The notes: generated by a model from the sequence alone, not told the origin. Counted from the first letter of the stretch, positions 1 through 64,000 are shown. The stretch is 64,000 nucleotides of DNA from Lates calcarifer (GCF_001640805.2 NC_066852.1:11806194-11870193), one strand, 5' to 3'. Program-made: numbers and translations.

Positions 1-51738
<51,738 letters not shown>

Positions 51739-51757
<19 letters not shown>

Positions 51758-51822
51758 TTTTCTCCGAGAAGTGAAATCAACTCCTGGTCTGGATGTGACA
51801 GAGGAGGTGCAGGGAGAACCAT
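51739..51822 (-). other. Candidate uORF overlapping the gria3 start codon
   Basis: An ATG at 51822 opens 27 codons ending in TAG at 51739. It lies 65 nt upstream of the gria3 ATG in a different frame and runs 16 nt past it. A ribosome starting here would miss the receptor start. Context is TACATGG (T at -3, G at +4), only moderate. It matters only if transcription starts upstream of 51822, which I infer but cannot show. Confidence 0.5.
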
Positions 51823-51978
51823 GTACACGGGCTTGTATACGCAAAGAAATCCACAAGATGCGGCGGGTCTTTTCTCTCACTCGCTGCGTGCACCCACGTT
51901 GAATGTGTGCCAGCGCAACTGCAGCGCCAGCCTCTCTGCCGCTGCTGCTGCTGCTGAAAACCTAAAGCCAATGTTTTA

Positions 51979-52056
51979 TCACAAAGATGGTGGTGGTGGT
52001 GGTGGAGGAGGAGGAGGAGAGGGAAAGCGGATCTCCTTACTGTGGATAAAGACCAT
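51979..52056 (-). other. Candidate uORF with a run of ten prolines
   Basis: An ATG at 52056 opens 25 codons ending in TGA. The GGT/GGA microsatellite read on the minus strand gives CCT x4 and CCA x6, a run of ten prolines just before the stop. Proline runs are known to slow ribosomes. It is relevant only if the mRNA 5' end lies upstream of 52056. Confidence 0.4.
51987..52020. repeat. GGT/GGA trinucleotide repeat
   Basis: (TGG)6 followed by (AGG)4 on the plus strand, about 230 nt upstream of the gria3 ATG. Confidence 0.95.
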
Positions 52057-52070
52057 TGAAATGGACCACG

Positions 52071-52098
52071 GAGATAGAGAGAGAAAGAGAGAGAGAGA

Positions 52099-52133
<35 letters not shown>
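52071..52133. repeat. GA microsatellite (CT on the gene strand)
   Basis: About 60 bp of (GA)n with a few AAA interruptions, 315-375 nt upstream of the gria3 ATG. It is a polypurine-polypyrimidine tract. Confidence 0.95.
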
Positions 52134-52134
<1 letters not shown>

Positions 52135-52270
52135 TGAGGGAGGAGGGAAGGAGGGGGGGCGTTTATCAAACTTGGTCTGACGTTGAATTATAATAAGAGC
52201 AGCCTCCCGTTTTCTTCCTCACGTCACTGCAGAGTTGGTGTGTGAGGCGGAGCAGCCTGAGCTGGGTTTT

Positions 52271-52298
52271 GGTGTGTGTGTGTGTGTGTGTGTGTGTG
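52271..52298. repeat. GT microsatellite upstream of gria3
   Basis: An uninterrupted (GT)n of about 14 units, which reads as AC on the gene strand. Confidence 0.95.
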
Positions 52299-52409
52299 GT
52301 GCAAAGTCAGAGCAGCACACACCGGCATCTAGTTCAACACTACACTGCTGACTTGTGAGTGAGTGTGTGTATACGTTTAAGAGATTGTGGGTAAATAGGC
52401 CATGTAAAC

Positions 52410-52410
<1 letters not shown>

Positions 52411-52471
<61 letters not shown>

Positions 52472-52515
52472 GTCTATCTATCTATCTATCTATCTGTCTA
52501 TCTATCTATCTATCT
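52411..52515. repeat. TATC tetranucleotide microsatellite
   Basis: About 26 units of TATC with two TGTC variants. It is long and nearly pure, so likely polymorphic. Confidence 0.97.
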
Positions 52516-52873
52516 TAAACACACCTCACCTTCCTCCCTTTTGTGTTCAGATGTGGAGCAGCACTCATGCAGCAGTCATCCTGCACACTAGCAGTGTAAT
52601 CTTAGGCTGTCCCCTGCAGGTGTTTGGGTGCAGGGACTGTAGATGTGGGAGCTAATGCACTGATTTATCACGGTTTAATCACTAGTTGCCAAGTGTCCTA
52701 ACTAATGCTATATATTAGGACCCTAATTGACTTACTCGTGTTAGTCATTTGAATTCACATTCATTTTTGTCGGCAACCTGAATAGTCGATTGCAGGGAGC
52801 CCAGGTGCAGCAACCTAATTTGAGGCCCATCATTGCTCTAGTGGTGTGTGAGTGTGTATGTGAGTTCTTGTGC

Positions 52874-52902
52874 TTGTGTGTGTGTGTGTGTGTGTGTGTG
52901 TG
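52874..52902. repeat. GT microsatellite
   Basis: Uninterrupted (GT)n of about 14 units. Confidence 0.95.
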
Positions 52903-54858
52903 GTTGTGTTTGGGGGTTCTCAGTGGTAAAATGCATAACCTTTAGGCTTTAGGTTCACTGCCTACAAACTCTGGTGAGAAGACACACTAACAAAATGTAA
53001 GCATTTTACTAATATAAAGTACTGCCTCAGCCGACAGAGCCATGACTCACAGAATACAAAATATGATCAGATGCCTGAAGTTATCGTCATTATCAGCTCA
53101 TTATCTTAAGTGATTTAAAATTGTCTGAATCTCAGACAGACCAGACAACAGAGAGTCTGCAAGGCAGGGATCAGTGCAGACATATCTCTGACCTTATAAA
53201 AACTCAACTTGTTTGTGGTTTAACATGGGCTGGGCACCTCCAACATGATGAGGAAGTTGTGCTCTGCCTGGCAATCAGACTCTCGTCACAGGGATCATGA
53301 GCAACATCAGGTGCACCAGCAGCGCAGCACGCAGTCATCTCTCTCACCTCACGTGTTGATTGCCAGGTAATGTCTGGCCCTAAAACTTAACAACGTCAGC
53401 TAATCTCAAACATGCTCCTGTAATCAGGAGCTGGATTCAATTCTGCTAAAGCAGTTGTGCTTGATTTGGCGTAAACTCCACAAACCTGATGTTTTTTTGG
53501 GTTTTTTTTGTATGTTTGTTTGTTTTTACTGCTTCTCATCTAAAACTGCAGCTCTATTAACTTCTGTCTAAATAAATAGACTGTAATGTCTGCGGCCCAA
53601 GCTGAATCCAGAACCTAAAGTTTTACCAAATCACATCGCCAGAGTAAACACCTGATAGCTACCTTTTAGGTTTACGGGTGATTTTCAGGCTTTAATCGTC
53701 TTTTACAGTGCTTTTTTTTATTATACTGTATGTAATTTAAAGCCCACTCTGTACCCCATGCTGCAGTAATGCACAGGGATGTGATTTAAATCTACTGAAA
53801 TACAGTTTTTGAACTCCATTTTAAGGACAAGCACTTTTCTGCCTGAAGTTCATTCTCTTTAATCATTTATCTGCTATTTCAAGACATTAAAGTATATCGC
53901 TTTATTCACTCCAGGATTGCTTACTCACTATGGGTGACTCTTACATTCCATTAGATTAACTGAGCAATACAATATCAATTATGCTCACAGAGTGCGATTT
54001 GTTGGAACAGGGACGTGCATTTTATATATATATATGCACAGTGTATGTGTGCTGGAATGGCAGAAATCATTACAGCTTCCTATTTAGACTGCTGCAAAAC
54101 CAGCACAGCAGAACAGGCTACAGTCTCCATGCGTATTGATCTGGATGTGATTTAATGCTTGGCGTACAACTCTAATCTTTCATAGGACATGGCGAGCAGA
54201 ACAACTGCACTATAATTAAGTTCAATTTCATGAACAGAAATACTGTCTGGGTGGTATGACCTTTACGCAGACATACACCACTGTTAGTGTCGTTTGTAGA
54301 TATGAGCTCTCTGCCACTTGAAAAATGATCCAATTAATTTCAGGCCACGTAAATGTAAACTCAGAAATTCTTGCAAAATGTACAGGTGTCGGTTTAACAA
54401 CAACAGGTAAATGCAAAAGTATAGCCCAAAGTGCAGGCTGCAATACACTATACTTAACTAAATTTTCCATGCTGCTGAACCAGATAACATACTGTACAAA
54501 AATTATTGGTGCAGTCAGGGAGGCTGAACCTTAATGTTTCACTTTGTACAAAACAGTCCTCCCCAGGGTTATTAATGTTTTCTTTGAGCTCTTATCTTGA
54601 CTGAGAAAAAACGGCAACTACAGGGAGGGTCCCTGTAGTATGTCAAAATAATATAACAGTGTTAAAGTGGTACAACTTGCTAAATCGCTTACCGCACTTT
54701 AAACCTCAATATCTTAATGGGACTTTTAATGCAGGCCACTAATGTGTTCATCAGTAAAAACCCTGATACAGAAGTGTTGTCCTCTGCATGTAGTGAAGTG
54801 CACCGTAAATGACACTGGCATAAAATTTTGAGTTATGTGTTTATGTAACCATTAACTA

Positions 54859-55278
54859 CACTGATCTGCCACATTAAAACCACTGACAGATGAAGTGAAT
54901 AACAATCATCATCTCGTTACTATACAGTGTTCTGCTGGGAAACCTTGGGTTCTGGCATTCATCTGGATGTTACTTTGACACGTACCACCCACCTAAACAC
55001 TGTTGCAGACAAAAACTGCTCAGAATTGGCTTAGAGAACATGACAACAAGCCCAAGGCACTGACCCAGTCTCCAAACTCCCCAGCTCCCAATCTGATCCA
55101 GCATCTGTGGGATGCGCCAGAACAAGCCAGATCCATAGAGGCCACACACGTACACACAAGGATCTGTTGCTGATGTCCCATTGCCTGACACAGGACACCC
55201 TCAGAGGTCCTGCATCCAAGCCTCGGCAGGTCAGACCTGTTTAGGGCAGACAAAGGGTGACCTACATATTAGGCAGGT
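54859..55278 (+). mobile_element. Eroded Tc1/mariner transposon, 5' end plus transposase C-terminal part
   Basis: It starts with CACTGATCTGCCACATTAAA and ACCACTGACAGATGAAGTGA, the terminal sequence of a common fish Tc1-like family. After about 80 bp it jumps to the 3' half of the transposase (DTYHPPKHCCRQ, then HLWDA-like and the LRGPASKPRQVRPV region in shifting frames) and stops at ATTAGGCAGGTG, just short of the right terminus. Several stops and frame shifts break the coding part. It is a dead, internally deleted copy in plus orientation. Confidence 0.8.
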
Positions 55279-58129
55279 GAAAGGCTAAAATAAAATCTAC
55301 AGTCTGGAGGAGATCAGGATAAAAGAACTCTCCTCCACTCTCCCCAAAAAGTCAGACTGGCCTGCCTTCAACCAAAAGAAAAATGACAACACCTTGTCTC
55401 AGCTGATGATTTTCAAACGTGTCACAGTCGCAAGCACATTTCTCAGCAGGAGAGAAACTTTGCTGCAGCAAATCTATCACTACACGATAAGTGATAATTA
55501 TGATGATACGCTGTATTTGCCATTTTTACTACACCTTCCCATTGGCCTCGTAATGGGTTGGTTTGATGGTACAATTCATGCCACTGCGACTTTGGAGCCT
55601 CTACAGCTGTACACCCAATCTCTGTTTTCACAGAGGATAACGCAGTTTCCCTCAGCAAGGAGTTCCCCAGCACATATCTGACAGCATTTCAATAAGTGTT
55701 AGAAGTCTTTAGGAGTGCTTTCAGGTTATCAGTGCACTGCCACTACAGCACACCTTGGGCATGCTTCCCAATCTCCACAGTGGCAAATGAGGTCTGCTCG
55801 GGGAGTCTCTTCACTCTCTGTCTGATACACAGCCTCTTTAGTGAGATTCAACTGAGTGTAAATGTCATCAGGCCTTTCCATTACTTCCTATGGAGTTTAA
55901 GTAAAAATGGCATTTATGAAGTGTCGACCATATGGTGGGCGCAATTAATAGCACGGTGCAGTTCTGGCATCACTCCAAGAAGCAACATGAGCAATATGAT
56001 CATAAACAATAAAGCCCTGGTGGTTAGTGAGATGCAGCACAGACAAACATCAGCACTGTTTTAAATGATTTGAGGTTAGTGTTAGAACATAAATGACGTG
56101 CAAACAGCCATCACAAAACGTAAACACTCAATCGCTTGTCAATACCAATCTATCAAACTCTGTGAGCTTAACCTTGTTATATATATAGCAATTGCTTGTT
56201 ATAACCCACAGAATTATGCACACAAGTTGTAAAGCCTGAGGGAGTGGAGTGGCCTAAATACAGGCGTATCCAGTGTTACACGTAGCACTGTTAACAGAGA
56301 GCACACAGCTACAATCAGACACATCAGCCATCCACAGTAATTAAGTCATCAAAAAGTGTCTGCATCACTTCACTTCATGAGAAGCTGACATTCTTTTACA
56401 GCCATTAAACTGAGCAAAGAAAGTTCTGATATAGGTTTGGGTCTTGCATAATTTCTGTAGCATTTAGCAGCTGTATGTATTTTCTAGCTTCTTTTGTTTA
56501 TTTATTAAAATTATAAATGTTCTGAGGGTTGTCTCCTTACTTGTTTATTTAATCAAAGTCTCCGTTCTGGAGTCATTACTCAGAGCTGGAACCTGTGAAA
56601 TTGGATGTGGAACTTTGCAGCCACGTGCACAGCTTCGCATTTCACATTTAAGGCTGACATTAGGGCCAAAGCCTGCTGGGAGAATTGAAAAGTGCACAGC
56701 AGAAGTGCTCTGGTGCATGCACGGCCTCATTTTCCTTGGGCAGATAACGTAAATGAGGGTTGGCACTGGATAATTAAAGAAGAGAAATATAGATGTAAAC
56801 CACATCTTCAATACCAAACAGTGCTCCGTGTATCTACTGCTATTATTTATTCTTGGTCAGGGATCAAGAGGTAGCAAATAAAAAAATGTGATAATGCATT
56901 GCTCTTCTGTATATGCACAACAGATCAGATTGCGGCACACTGTGCTTTAATATCAAAATGTGAGTTCAGCTGGTATCACACACAAGGAGTAAACCTGAGG
57001 GGATTCTATGCAATGGATTAATTAGAATTAATAACACATACAAAACCAAAACCATGCCTGCTCATCTGGCAAAATGGTTCCCAAGAGGAGTTTTATGTGT
57101 AGGTAAACAATAAAAGAAATGCCCGTTAAATTCCCGAGATGAAACGATGACACCGTATTTTGTGTTATGGGACCCAAGGTCAGGGCTGCAATAAGTGGTC
57201 TCAAGCTCCCCAGAAAGGTCAGGAGATAAAAAGAGCTCACCGAGTGCTGTAAAACTCCACAATAAAACCTTTCATGTTTCATTCTCCTAAGGCTTCCTGT
57301 AAAACCCCCATATTTATGGCTCAACATACAGCTTCAGCCACAGAAAGTGCTGAGCCTCTCACCAAGCCACATCTTAAGATACTGTCTGTCTGATCTTATC
57401 TATTCCAATGATGTGTTTTACTTCTGCAGGTTGTCTCATTATTAGAGGCAGCTCTGATGCTGAGGGTTTTGTTTCAGACCAAAACAAATTTGTTCATGAG
57501 CAGAAACAAACAGAAGAAGAACCACTCAGGAGTGGCAAGCAGACAAACGAAGAAAAGACAGAAAGAGAGATAATGTCAAGTGCACAGATCCAATGAGTGA
57601 CTTTGTTACAGTGTTGAATGGGGGGGGGGGAGCCAACATATCTCTTTGGACCAGCTGAGTGGATGAAAGCAAAGTGCAGATGTGTCCTTCCATGACACTG
57701 GTTTCATCTGACAGCTATGAGTCATCGGTCCATTACAGCGTGTCCACAGCAGAAGATGTGTCTGTGTTTGACCTACAGGTGATAAATACAAAACCCTCTG
57801 GAAGGTGATGGAAACTTGGGTTATAACTACTGAACAAATGAAGGGATATGTTCATGTTTATTGAGGTCTGCATTATTTGTAGAATGTCTAATTATTTTCT
57901 TTTTATCAGTTCTCTACTAGATCTCAGTTTACAACTCTACTTGTAATAGGCATCACTTTATTTTGAGGGATTATGAGCAGGACAAAGGTCTATTCTTGTT
58001 GCTTTTCTGTAGTCCATTGGTTTAGAATATCTGACTTTGGCGTGGGTTATACAGTATGTTTGGACACTCTGGTGACTTGTCCTGTGTGCCCAAATTCCCA
58101 AAAAGAAAATAAGGCTGTGTCTATTATTA

Positions 58130-58395
58130 CAATTTGACAATTCATCCTAAGGGGGACATGAATGTGTGTACCTGACTTCAATGCAATCAATCCAGTATAG
58201 TTGTTAGTATAGTTTGCTGAAAGCCACAGTGATGAAGCTCATGGTTGTAAAGCAAAAGTCAAGGAATCACTAAAGGAATTGGGATACATTTTCTGCAGAC
58301 CATAAATATCTGAATCGAATTTCATGGCCATCCATCAAACAGTTGTTGAGAAATTTCAGTCTGGATCAAAATTTTGGACAGACCAACACTGCCAT
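58130..58395 (+). repeat. Dispersed fish repeat, third copy
   Basis: It contains CAATTCATCCTAAGGGGGAC, ATGAATGTGTGTACC, TTTCATGGCCATCCATCAAA and CAGTTGTTGAGAAATTTCAG. The GTTGTTGAGA phrase and its order match the family at 41990-42400. A short duplicated segment (ATCCAGTATAGTTGTTAGTA) suggests a rearranged copy. Confidence 0.55.
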
Positions 58396-61300
58396 TCCTA
58401 CAGAGCCATGCCTAAATCAAATGCCACCATTAAAGAAAGCACTTTGTGCAAAACACACCTACTGGATTCACCAGTCCAATTAAAACTGCTGATTTAGTCA
58501 ATAGAACAAATTTTGGTCTTGAAAGTATTTGCATAATTTACTAAAAGCTGGACACACAGTGTTGATCACGGAGTTTATGGGCCTAATTAGGAAACTAAAG
58601 TCTTGATATGCCATGTGGCAAATTTACTGCACAGATAATTACCAAACTGCACACACTACTGCCCAGTGATATAGTAGAAAGTTAAATACAGTAAATAATG
58701 TTTATGCCTTCATAAAGTATTTACCTTTATGATTTTAACTTTGCTGCATTCTTAGGTGTTACATAGGAGAATACATGTTGGAGCTCTGCCATGGAAGGAC
58801 TTATAGGTAATTAATAGGATTTTTAAATCAATTTGAAATGTGCTGAGTGTTAAGAGGCTTAAAGAGGACAAATACGAGTCTTAGTAAGGAGACTTTGCTT
58901 GGAGCCTGCCAACTGAAGATGATTTAAAAATGACTGTGTTATGCGAGTGGAAAGTGCATCACAATAATCTAAACAGGATGTGACAAAGGCATGAGCAAGA
59001 ATGAGAAAATCCTTGAATAACCCGACTAACGCTCTGAATACCCAGCACGACTTAAGAGATACTGCAACTGATCACAGTCACTCCCCATCCATCTCCACTG
59101 AGCTTCAGCAAATCTGCAACAAAGAATGGGGCAAAATCCCAAAAATCAAATGCACTAAGCTGATACAGACTCGAAGCTGCAATCACAGCTCACACTGCAT
59201 ATAAAGACATTCAGAACTGTTTATGTATGTGGATGAGTACGACTTCTAACAGTTATCCTCACTGCCTTACTCCTTAAAAGATCTTACTGAACATTCATAT
59301 AACATAGAGTTTAATACTATTTGCTTTGACGTACTTATTACTGAGTCACCAACCATGGGCCACTGAGAATTTGTATTCAACTTTTTACTTCAAAACACCC
59401 AGCAGCTGCTCTGGTTGGAGTGAAAATCTGCATATCATACAGACAGTTCTGCAAGAAATAGTCTTGTACAGTAGATACATACAGATGTACGGTGGATGTC
59501 TGTCAGGTACAGTGCTTGAAAAATTAGCTCGGGTGGCTTTATCTGCCCCCTTACATGTCTTTTTACTTTATCATCAGCACTAGCATTAGCATAGCTGCTG
59601 AAAGAAGGGAAGCTCAAGGCAATGTGTTTATGTAGAGGAATGGATCACAGTACTTTGAAATCATTAGGCTTATTTCTTCAAGTCAGAAAGTGAAAGGTAT
59701 TTATTGTTTGCAGATGGCAGAACTGCTTCAGTGTACCACCATTTCTTTTCTTGTTGACATGATGAAAAACTATGATAATACATAATAGAAAAGAGTTTAT
59801 TCCACTGGGGAGAAAAGTCCATTTGTCCATTACTATATTGAGTTTGTAATTAAACTGTCACATAACGGTCCTCTCAAACAAAGTGTCTTTGGAGGAAAGA
59901 GCAGCAACTGAATCAAAATGATATTTCGCAGAACAGATTGTGCGCAAATGGAGAAAATGATGAAATGAAAGTCTAAAAATCTGGTAATTAGGAAGCCATA
60001 TTTGAGCAGCATGTTGGTAACCAGGGGGGAGCTAAGGTGCAGCAGCACAGATGAATATTAATGGCAATTTGATTAAACATTCCCATGTCTTTAACTGAAT
60101 ATCCCACAGGCAAAGCGCTCACAGAACAAAGCAAATGAGCCTGGCAATTTTAATTATCAATGTTCTGTTTTCTCAAACATTCCGATGAGATGTCAACAAC
60201 AGATGTTTTTAAAGGACAGAACTAACATTAAGACTTTCTGCCCTTTGGCTGACTTTCAATTGATGCTCTCCATAGTTCACATTACCTCTAAAAATGTGAA
60301 GCAAAGCTAAGTCCATACACACTCTGCAGGATGTTTGATGTGATAATTTAATATTTCACTTTTATGTCAAATATTCAGTTAGGATTTTCAGAGAACTAAA
60401 AGTGTTTTTTTCCCATTTTGTTATTCTGCTTATGCAAGTTCTGCCAGTAGAAGCTGATCCCAGGCTAAATTGCTTGCAATCACATTCAACAGCAAGGCAC
60501 TCTTTGAAAGCAATGTTTACTGCCAACATTTTACTGTGACACAAACACAAAGAAACAGGGGGGATCTGATGGTTTTTTAAATGCATATTAGATGTTCATC
60601 GAGGTCTGCATTATTTGTGTAAGCATTATTCTATTCTGACTGAGGGATTCACACTATTTTCCTTATTAAGATCTTTAAAGGTAGGTGTTATCTCAAGAGC
60701 AATAGCCTCAGTTCACATTTCTTATGTAACCATTACCAAAACCAGTCCAGGCCTGGCTTGAAACTTTGGCAGCTAACAGCTTAAGAAAACCTGTGGCACT
60801 CTTGTGTAGGCGTTGCTCTTGACATAGGTTGACTTGTAATGGCTTAGTTTGCACCCACAGTGATGTGCATAGTCACTACTCATAATTTTAGTGGAGTGAT
60901 TCCACCTCCTTCACCTCATTTTATTTTTTTAATTATTATACCATTTTTTTAAGAGCAGGTAAATCATATGCAGGCCAGGAGCCCTTTTGTGAGTCACTTG
61001 CGCTGTGGTAATAACAAAAGGGTGAATATCCTTCACAACATTTGTTCATTCATTCACGCATCTAGTAAACACTGCCGACATCTCAGCGCCGCATTCCAAA
61101 TTACACTGATCATCCCAAAGGGGAAGTGCAATTACAGCTCCAAACAAGGTGACTGATTGGCACAGGTGGAGACTTCATCATGCATGGAGAACGACATGTT
61201 TACGGGTGCTGTTTCGGAAAAGAGACCATGTGTCGATTATCAATTTCCTTCATTTTCTATAGACGTCTCCTTGAAGTCTGGCTTCGAGCTGTTGTTTTAT

Positions 61301-64000
61301 TGATCTAAAACATTAAAATAAATTGATAAACATCAGAAAGGTAGACCTGCTTGTACTTGGCTTTGACTTAAGTATGATAGTGATTATTAATATAGGTTAT
61401 AATTTTTCAAAGCTTTTCTAGTTATGATTTTCTTCTGTAACAAATCTTGATACATGATGCGCTGAGTCAGAATCCTGAGTGCATTTTTTCATCTATTTTT
61501 GTCACTGTTCAGAGGTCAGTACAATATATCCCTTAGCCTGCAGCAAAACATACACCAAAAGAAGACTAATAAAAATCTGCCTCATTTAAACCCACTATAG
61601 GAAAATAGGGTAAAGCATTGCAGTAGCAGTAGTTTCAAGACACTTTAGTCCACTGCAACCCTCCACCCGCCCAAACAATGCCCCACATTGCCTGCATCTA
61701 TAAATAGGGTTACTTGGCTGCCTTTCCTCGCACTGCTCCTCCATGGCTGCTGTTCTACCCTGTAGCATGGCCTGCCACAGCAGCGCATAGCCATCCACCA
61801 TGCTCCAATGCAGCATGCAGCACTGGTGGTCGACACCCCTGACTTACTGGATCACATCAACCTCAGACACAGATCCAAGTCAGCCCTGACCTCCAGCCCA
61901 CAGGAACTTAGCAAAGATGTGATGCTGTTTGTTTGAAACAGTTTAATATCCAGTAAATCTAAAATGTTGTATTCATGTGAGGTCTGAGGATGTGATGTTC
62001 CTTGTGGCTTGTAATCCTGTAATCTAATCTAACAATGGTGTAGGAGTAAGTACTCAGGAGTACCCATTTTACAAGTTACTGAACACTAGGGTCAGCAAGT
62101 AAAAGGGCAGATTACTGGGATGTGCTAAATAACACATCTGAGGAGCAGTTTGTCCTTGAGAGAAAATGCATTTGTAGTAACTGACCAGTTTTAGGGATTT
62201 GTGCAGCGTATTCCAGTCACTGGCTGTAGCAAACCTGAATGAGGACTAGCCCCAAGAGGACTCCACTTTGAGGACATTAGGCAAAGTGTGACAGAACATA
62301 TCACAGGCAGAGGATAGTTTCCCAACATTTCAGACATGTTAAGTCTGACTTTGGCTATGGCCAGCTAGTAAGGTAGAAACACAGTTTGTTGAGTGAGCAA
62401 CAAGCTGTGCACAGTGCGCTGTATCCGTATTACTTCAACATAATCTAAAGGAAACTGATCATCTGGACCACAGAGAAGTTTAGCAAAGAGCGCTTGACCT
62501 TTTGGTTCCTTTTTGAGTCTCAAGATATTTGTAAAAATATGTTTCTGTGTTTCGTGTCATAAATATTTGATACAATTTTTTATAATAATAAGGTCATTAA
62601 TCATTACTTGAAAATAAACCAATACTGTTGAGCAAAAGGGCAGAGTTCTTTCCACAACATCCAAACAGTGGAGAGAAACCTGCAGGTTTGGGCATTCTGA
62701 TTATACCAGAAAAAGACGTAGGGCCTTGACGCAGACACTTGATGACAGGCAGGGCCGATGACGGCAGATGTTCTGATTTGACACGCTGCACTCTGACGGC
62801 ACAGCATCAGCCTCACAACCACAGAGAGGAGGGTTCACACATACACACACTACAGTGCTTGCACAATCTATCAATAAAAAAAACAGCGGTCAGTGAAGCC
62901 AGTGTCAGAGAACTGGTTTATGGTCAGTGGTAATGTTACTACAAATATGAAAACAGCACTCTGTAAATATAAATATAAAATCAGGTGGCAGTCATTTGTT
63001 TGTTTGAACCATTTATTCTATATGCCGTTCAATGCTCAGAATTGTTCGGGAGCTTATCGATTGGTTTTTATTACGTCATTTATTTCATGTCTTGTCTGGA
63101 TTGCAATGCTCTGCTAAATTATTCATCAGTTAACCACAGTGTTGTCTGGATGCTGTGCTACTCTCTCCACATTGCTGAGGCAATGAAGATATACACAGTA
63201 AATGCATTTACTCAGGCTTTATACCATAACTGTAACATTCTTCAAACACCCAACAGAACAACAAGTTTTGCATCTACCTGAGAGCTTTCCACCAGAATCC
63301 TGTTCTCATGTTTGTTTGCTGTTTGTGGGGAAACACAGTACAGCATTAAATTGTTCTGGACAGGTTTCCTATTCAGATTCATTTGCATTAATTAATCTGA
63401 TAGATACTAAAATCCTTGTCTGTGCACATATCCATCCTCACTCACTTCCTCATCTAAAGTTGCAGGTAAGAAACACCTGCATAACCTACTGAAATCATAT
63501 TGTTCTTCACTGTCTCCAATAATATTCCAATGAAGGAGCTGCCTTTTACAAAGTGTAAAGGCAAACAGATGATGGAGATCACTGTATGTGCTGCTCTCAC
63601 CTTTGACAACATCGCCCTCTGCTGTTTTCAATCTGCACATGATTTGCTTTTAATAATTTTTGTTTTTTGCAGTCAGCCTACTTGATTATTTGCTGTCATG
63701 ACTCACAATTATTAAAACTAAAGTGATATTAATATGATTGCTTCAAACATGAATTATGTAGGGTAATGCATGATGTGATCTTAAGTACACCTCAAAAAGG
63801 TAAAAGCAGGAATATTAAATTTGCAGTTATCCATCATGATGTATGTAAATTTAGACTACATAATTACTTCACTGTGTCATCAATGAGATTATTGATTTTT
63901 ATATTAGAGCCTTGATATACAGGACAAATTAAAATATTCTCATGCAGTAACTGGCTGTTTTGTAAACTCTCAGGCACCAAATAATAAGCAACAGTGAACT

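Larger units (their letters stand above)
51758..52330 (-). promoter_or_regulatory. Probable gria3 5' UTR and promoter region
   Basis: This region lies immediately upstream of coding exon 1. It holds a CAG run (51943-51957), GGT/GGA and GA microsatellites, a TATA-like TTATTATAAT near 52186-52195, a CRE-like TCACGTCA near 52221-52228 and a GGCGGAG Sp1-like site near 52247. The transcription start cannot be fixed from sequence alone, and an upstream non-coding exon is possible. Confidence 0.4.
52516..64000. other. Upstream DNA with no recognised gene
   Basis: 11.5 kb beyond the gria3 promoter region. I find a GT microsatellite (52874-52902), a Tc1 relic (54859-55278), one dispersed repeat copy (58130-58395), a G10 run at 57620-57629 and possibly conserved blocks near 60040-60190 and 60990-61180. 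The open frames are short and match no family I recognise. No tRNA or other RNA gene is seen. Confidence 0.75.

Noticed and set aside
51777..52169. 130-codon minus-strand frame upstream of exon 1 with His and Gln runs
   Set aside because: It comes from the GA, GGT and CAG repeats of the 5' UTR region and is not in frame with the receptor ATG.
52411..52515. TATC run as a CRISPR-like or other ordered array
   Set aside because: It is a simple tetranucleotide microsatellite without spacers.

Overview
The window is vertebrate nuclear DNA, almost certainly from a ray-finned (teleost) fish. It holds short conserved exons with GT-AG introns, AT-rich non-coding DNA, many dinucleotide and tetranucleotide microsatellites, and decayed Tc1/mariner and MITE-like elements of types common in fish genomes. 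I saw no bacterial operons, CRISPR arrays, rRNA or tRNA genes.

The one protein-coding gene I can support is an AMPA-type ionotropic glutamate receptor subunit on the minus strand, best matching GluA3 (gria3; a or b fish copy not resolved). Twelve coding exons were assembled by hand: 51757-51670, 51221-51063, 38181-37942, 22336-22149, 12657-12604, 12343-12182, 11787-11620, 11104-11000, 8654-8547, 6524-6318, 5002-4629 and 2072-1874. All junctions are GT-AG, every phase joins, and the result is one open frame of 684 codons (2052 nt). It covers the signal peptide, the amino-terminal domain, the S1 ligand-binding half, M1, the M2 re-entrant pore loop with a genomic Q codon (CAG) at the Q/R site, M3 with SYTANLAAF, and the start of S2. 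The gene runs off the left edge inside intron 12, so the R/G editing exon, the flip/flop exons, M4 and the C-tail are not visible.

Layout: 1-12657 is a dense block of exons 12 to 5. 12658-51062 is three very large introns (9.5, 15.6 and 12.9 kb) around exons 4 and 3. 51063-51757 holds exons 2 and 1, split by a 448-bp intron. About 51758-52515 is the likely 5' UTR and promoter, crowded with GGT/GGA, GA, GT and TATC repeats and two possible upstream ORFs. 52516-64000 is upstream DNA with no gene I recognise, carrying an eroded Tc1 copy and one copy of a dispersed repeat.

The most interesting secondary signals are: two candidate uORFs, one overlapping the gria3 start and one coding for ten prolines; an internally deleted 744-bp Tc1 element with ~150-bp terminal inverted repeats in intron 3; inverted pairs of dispersed repeats in the same pre-mRNA; a strong G-quadruplex motif on the transcript-sense strand of intron 3; and several repeat-free blocks that may be conserved regulatory elements. 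I found no clear new biological system.
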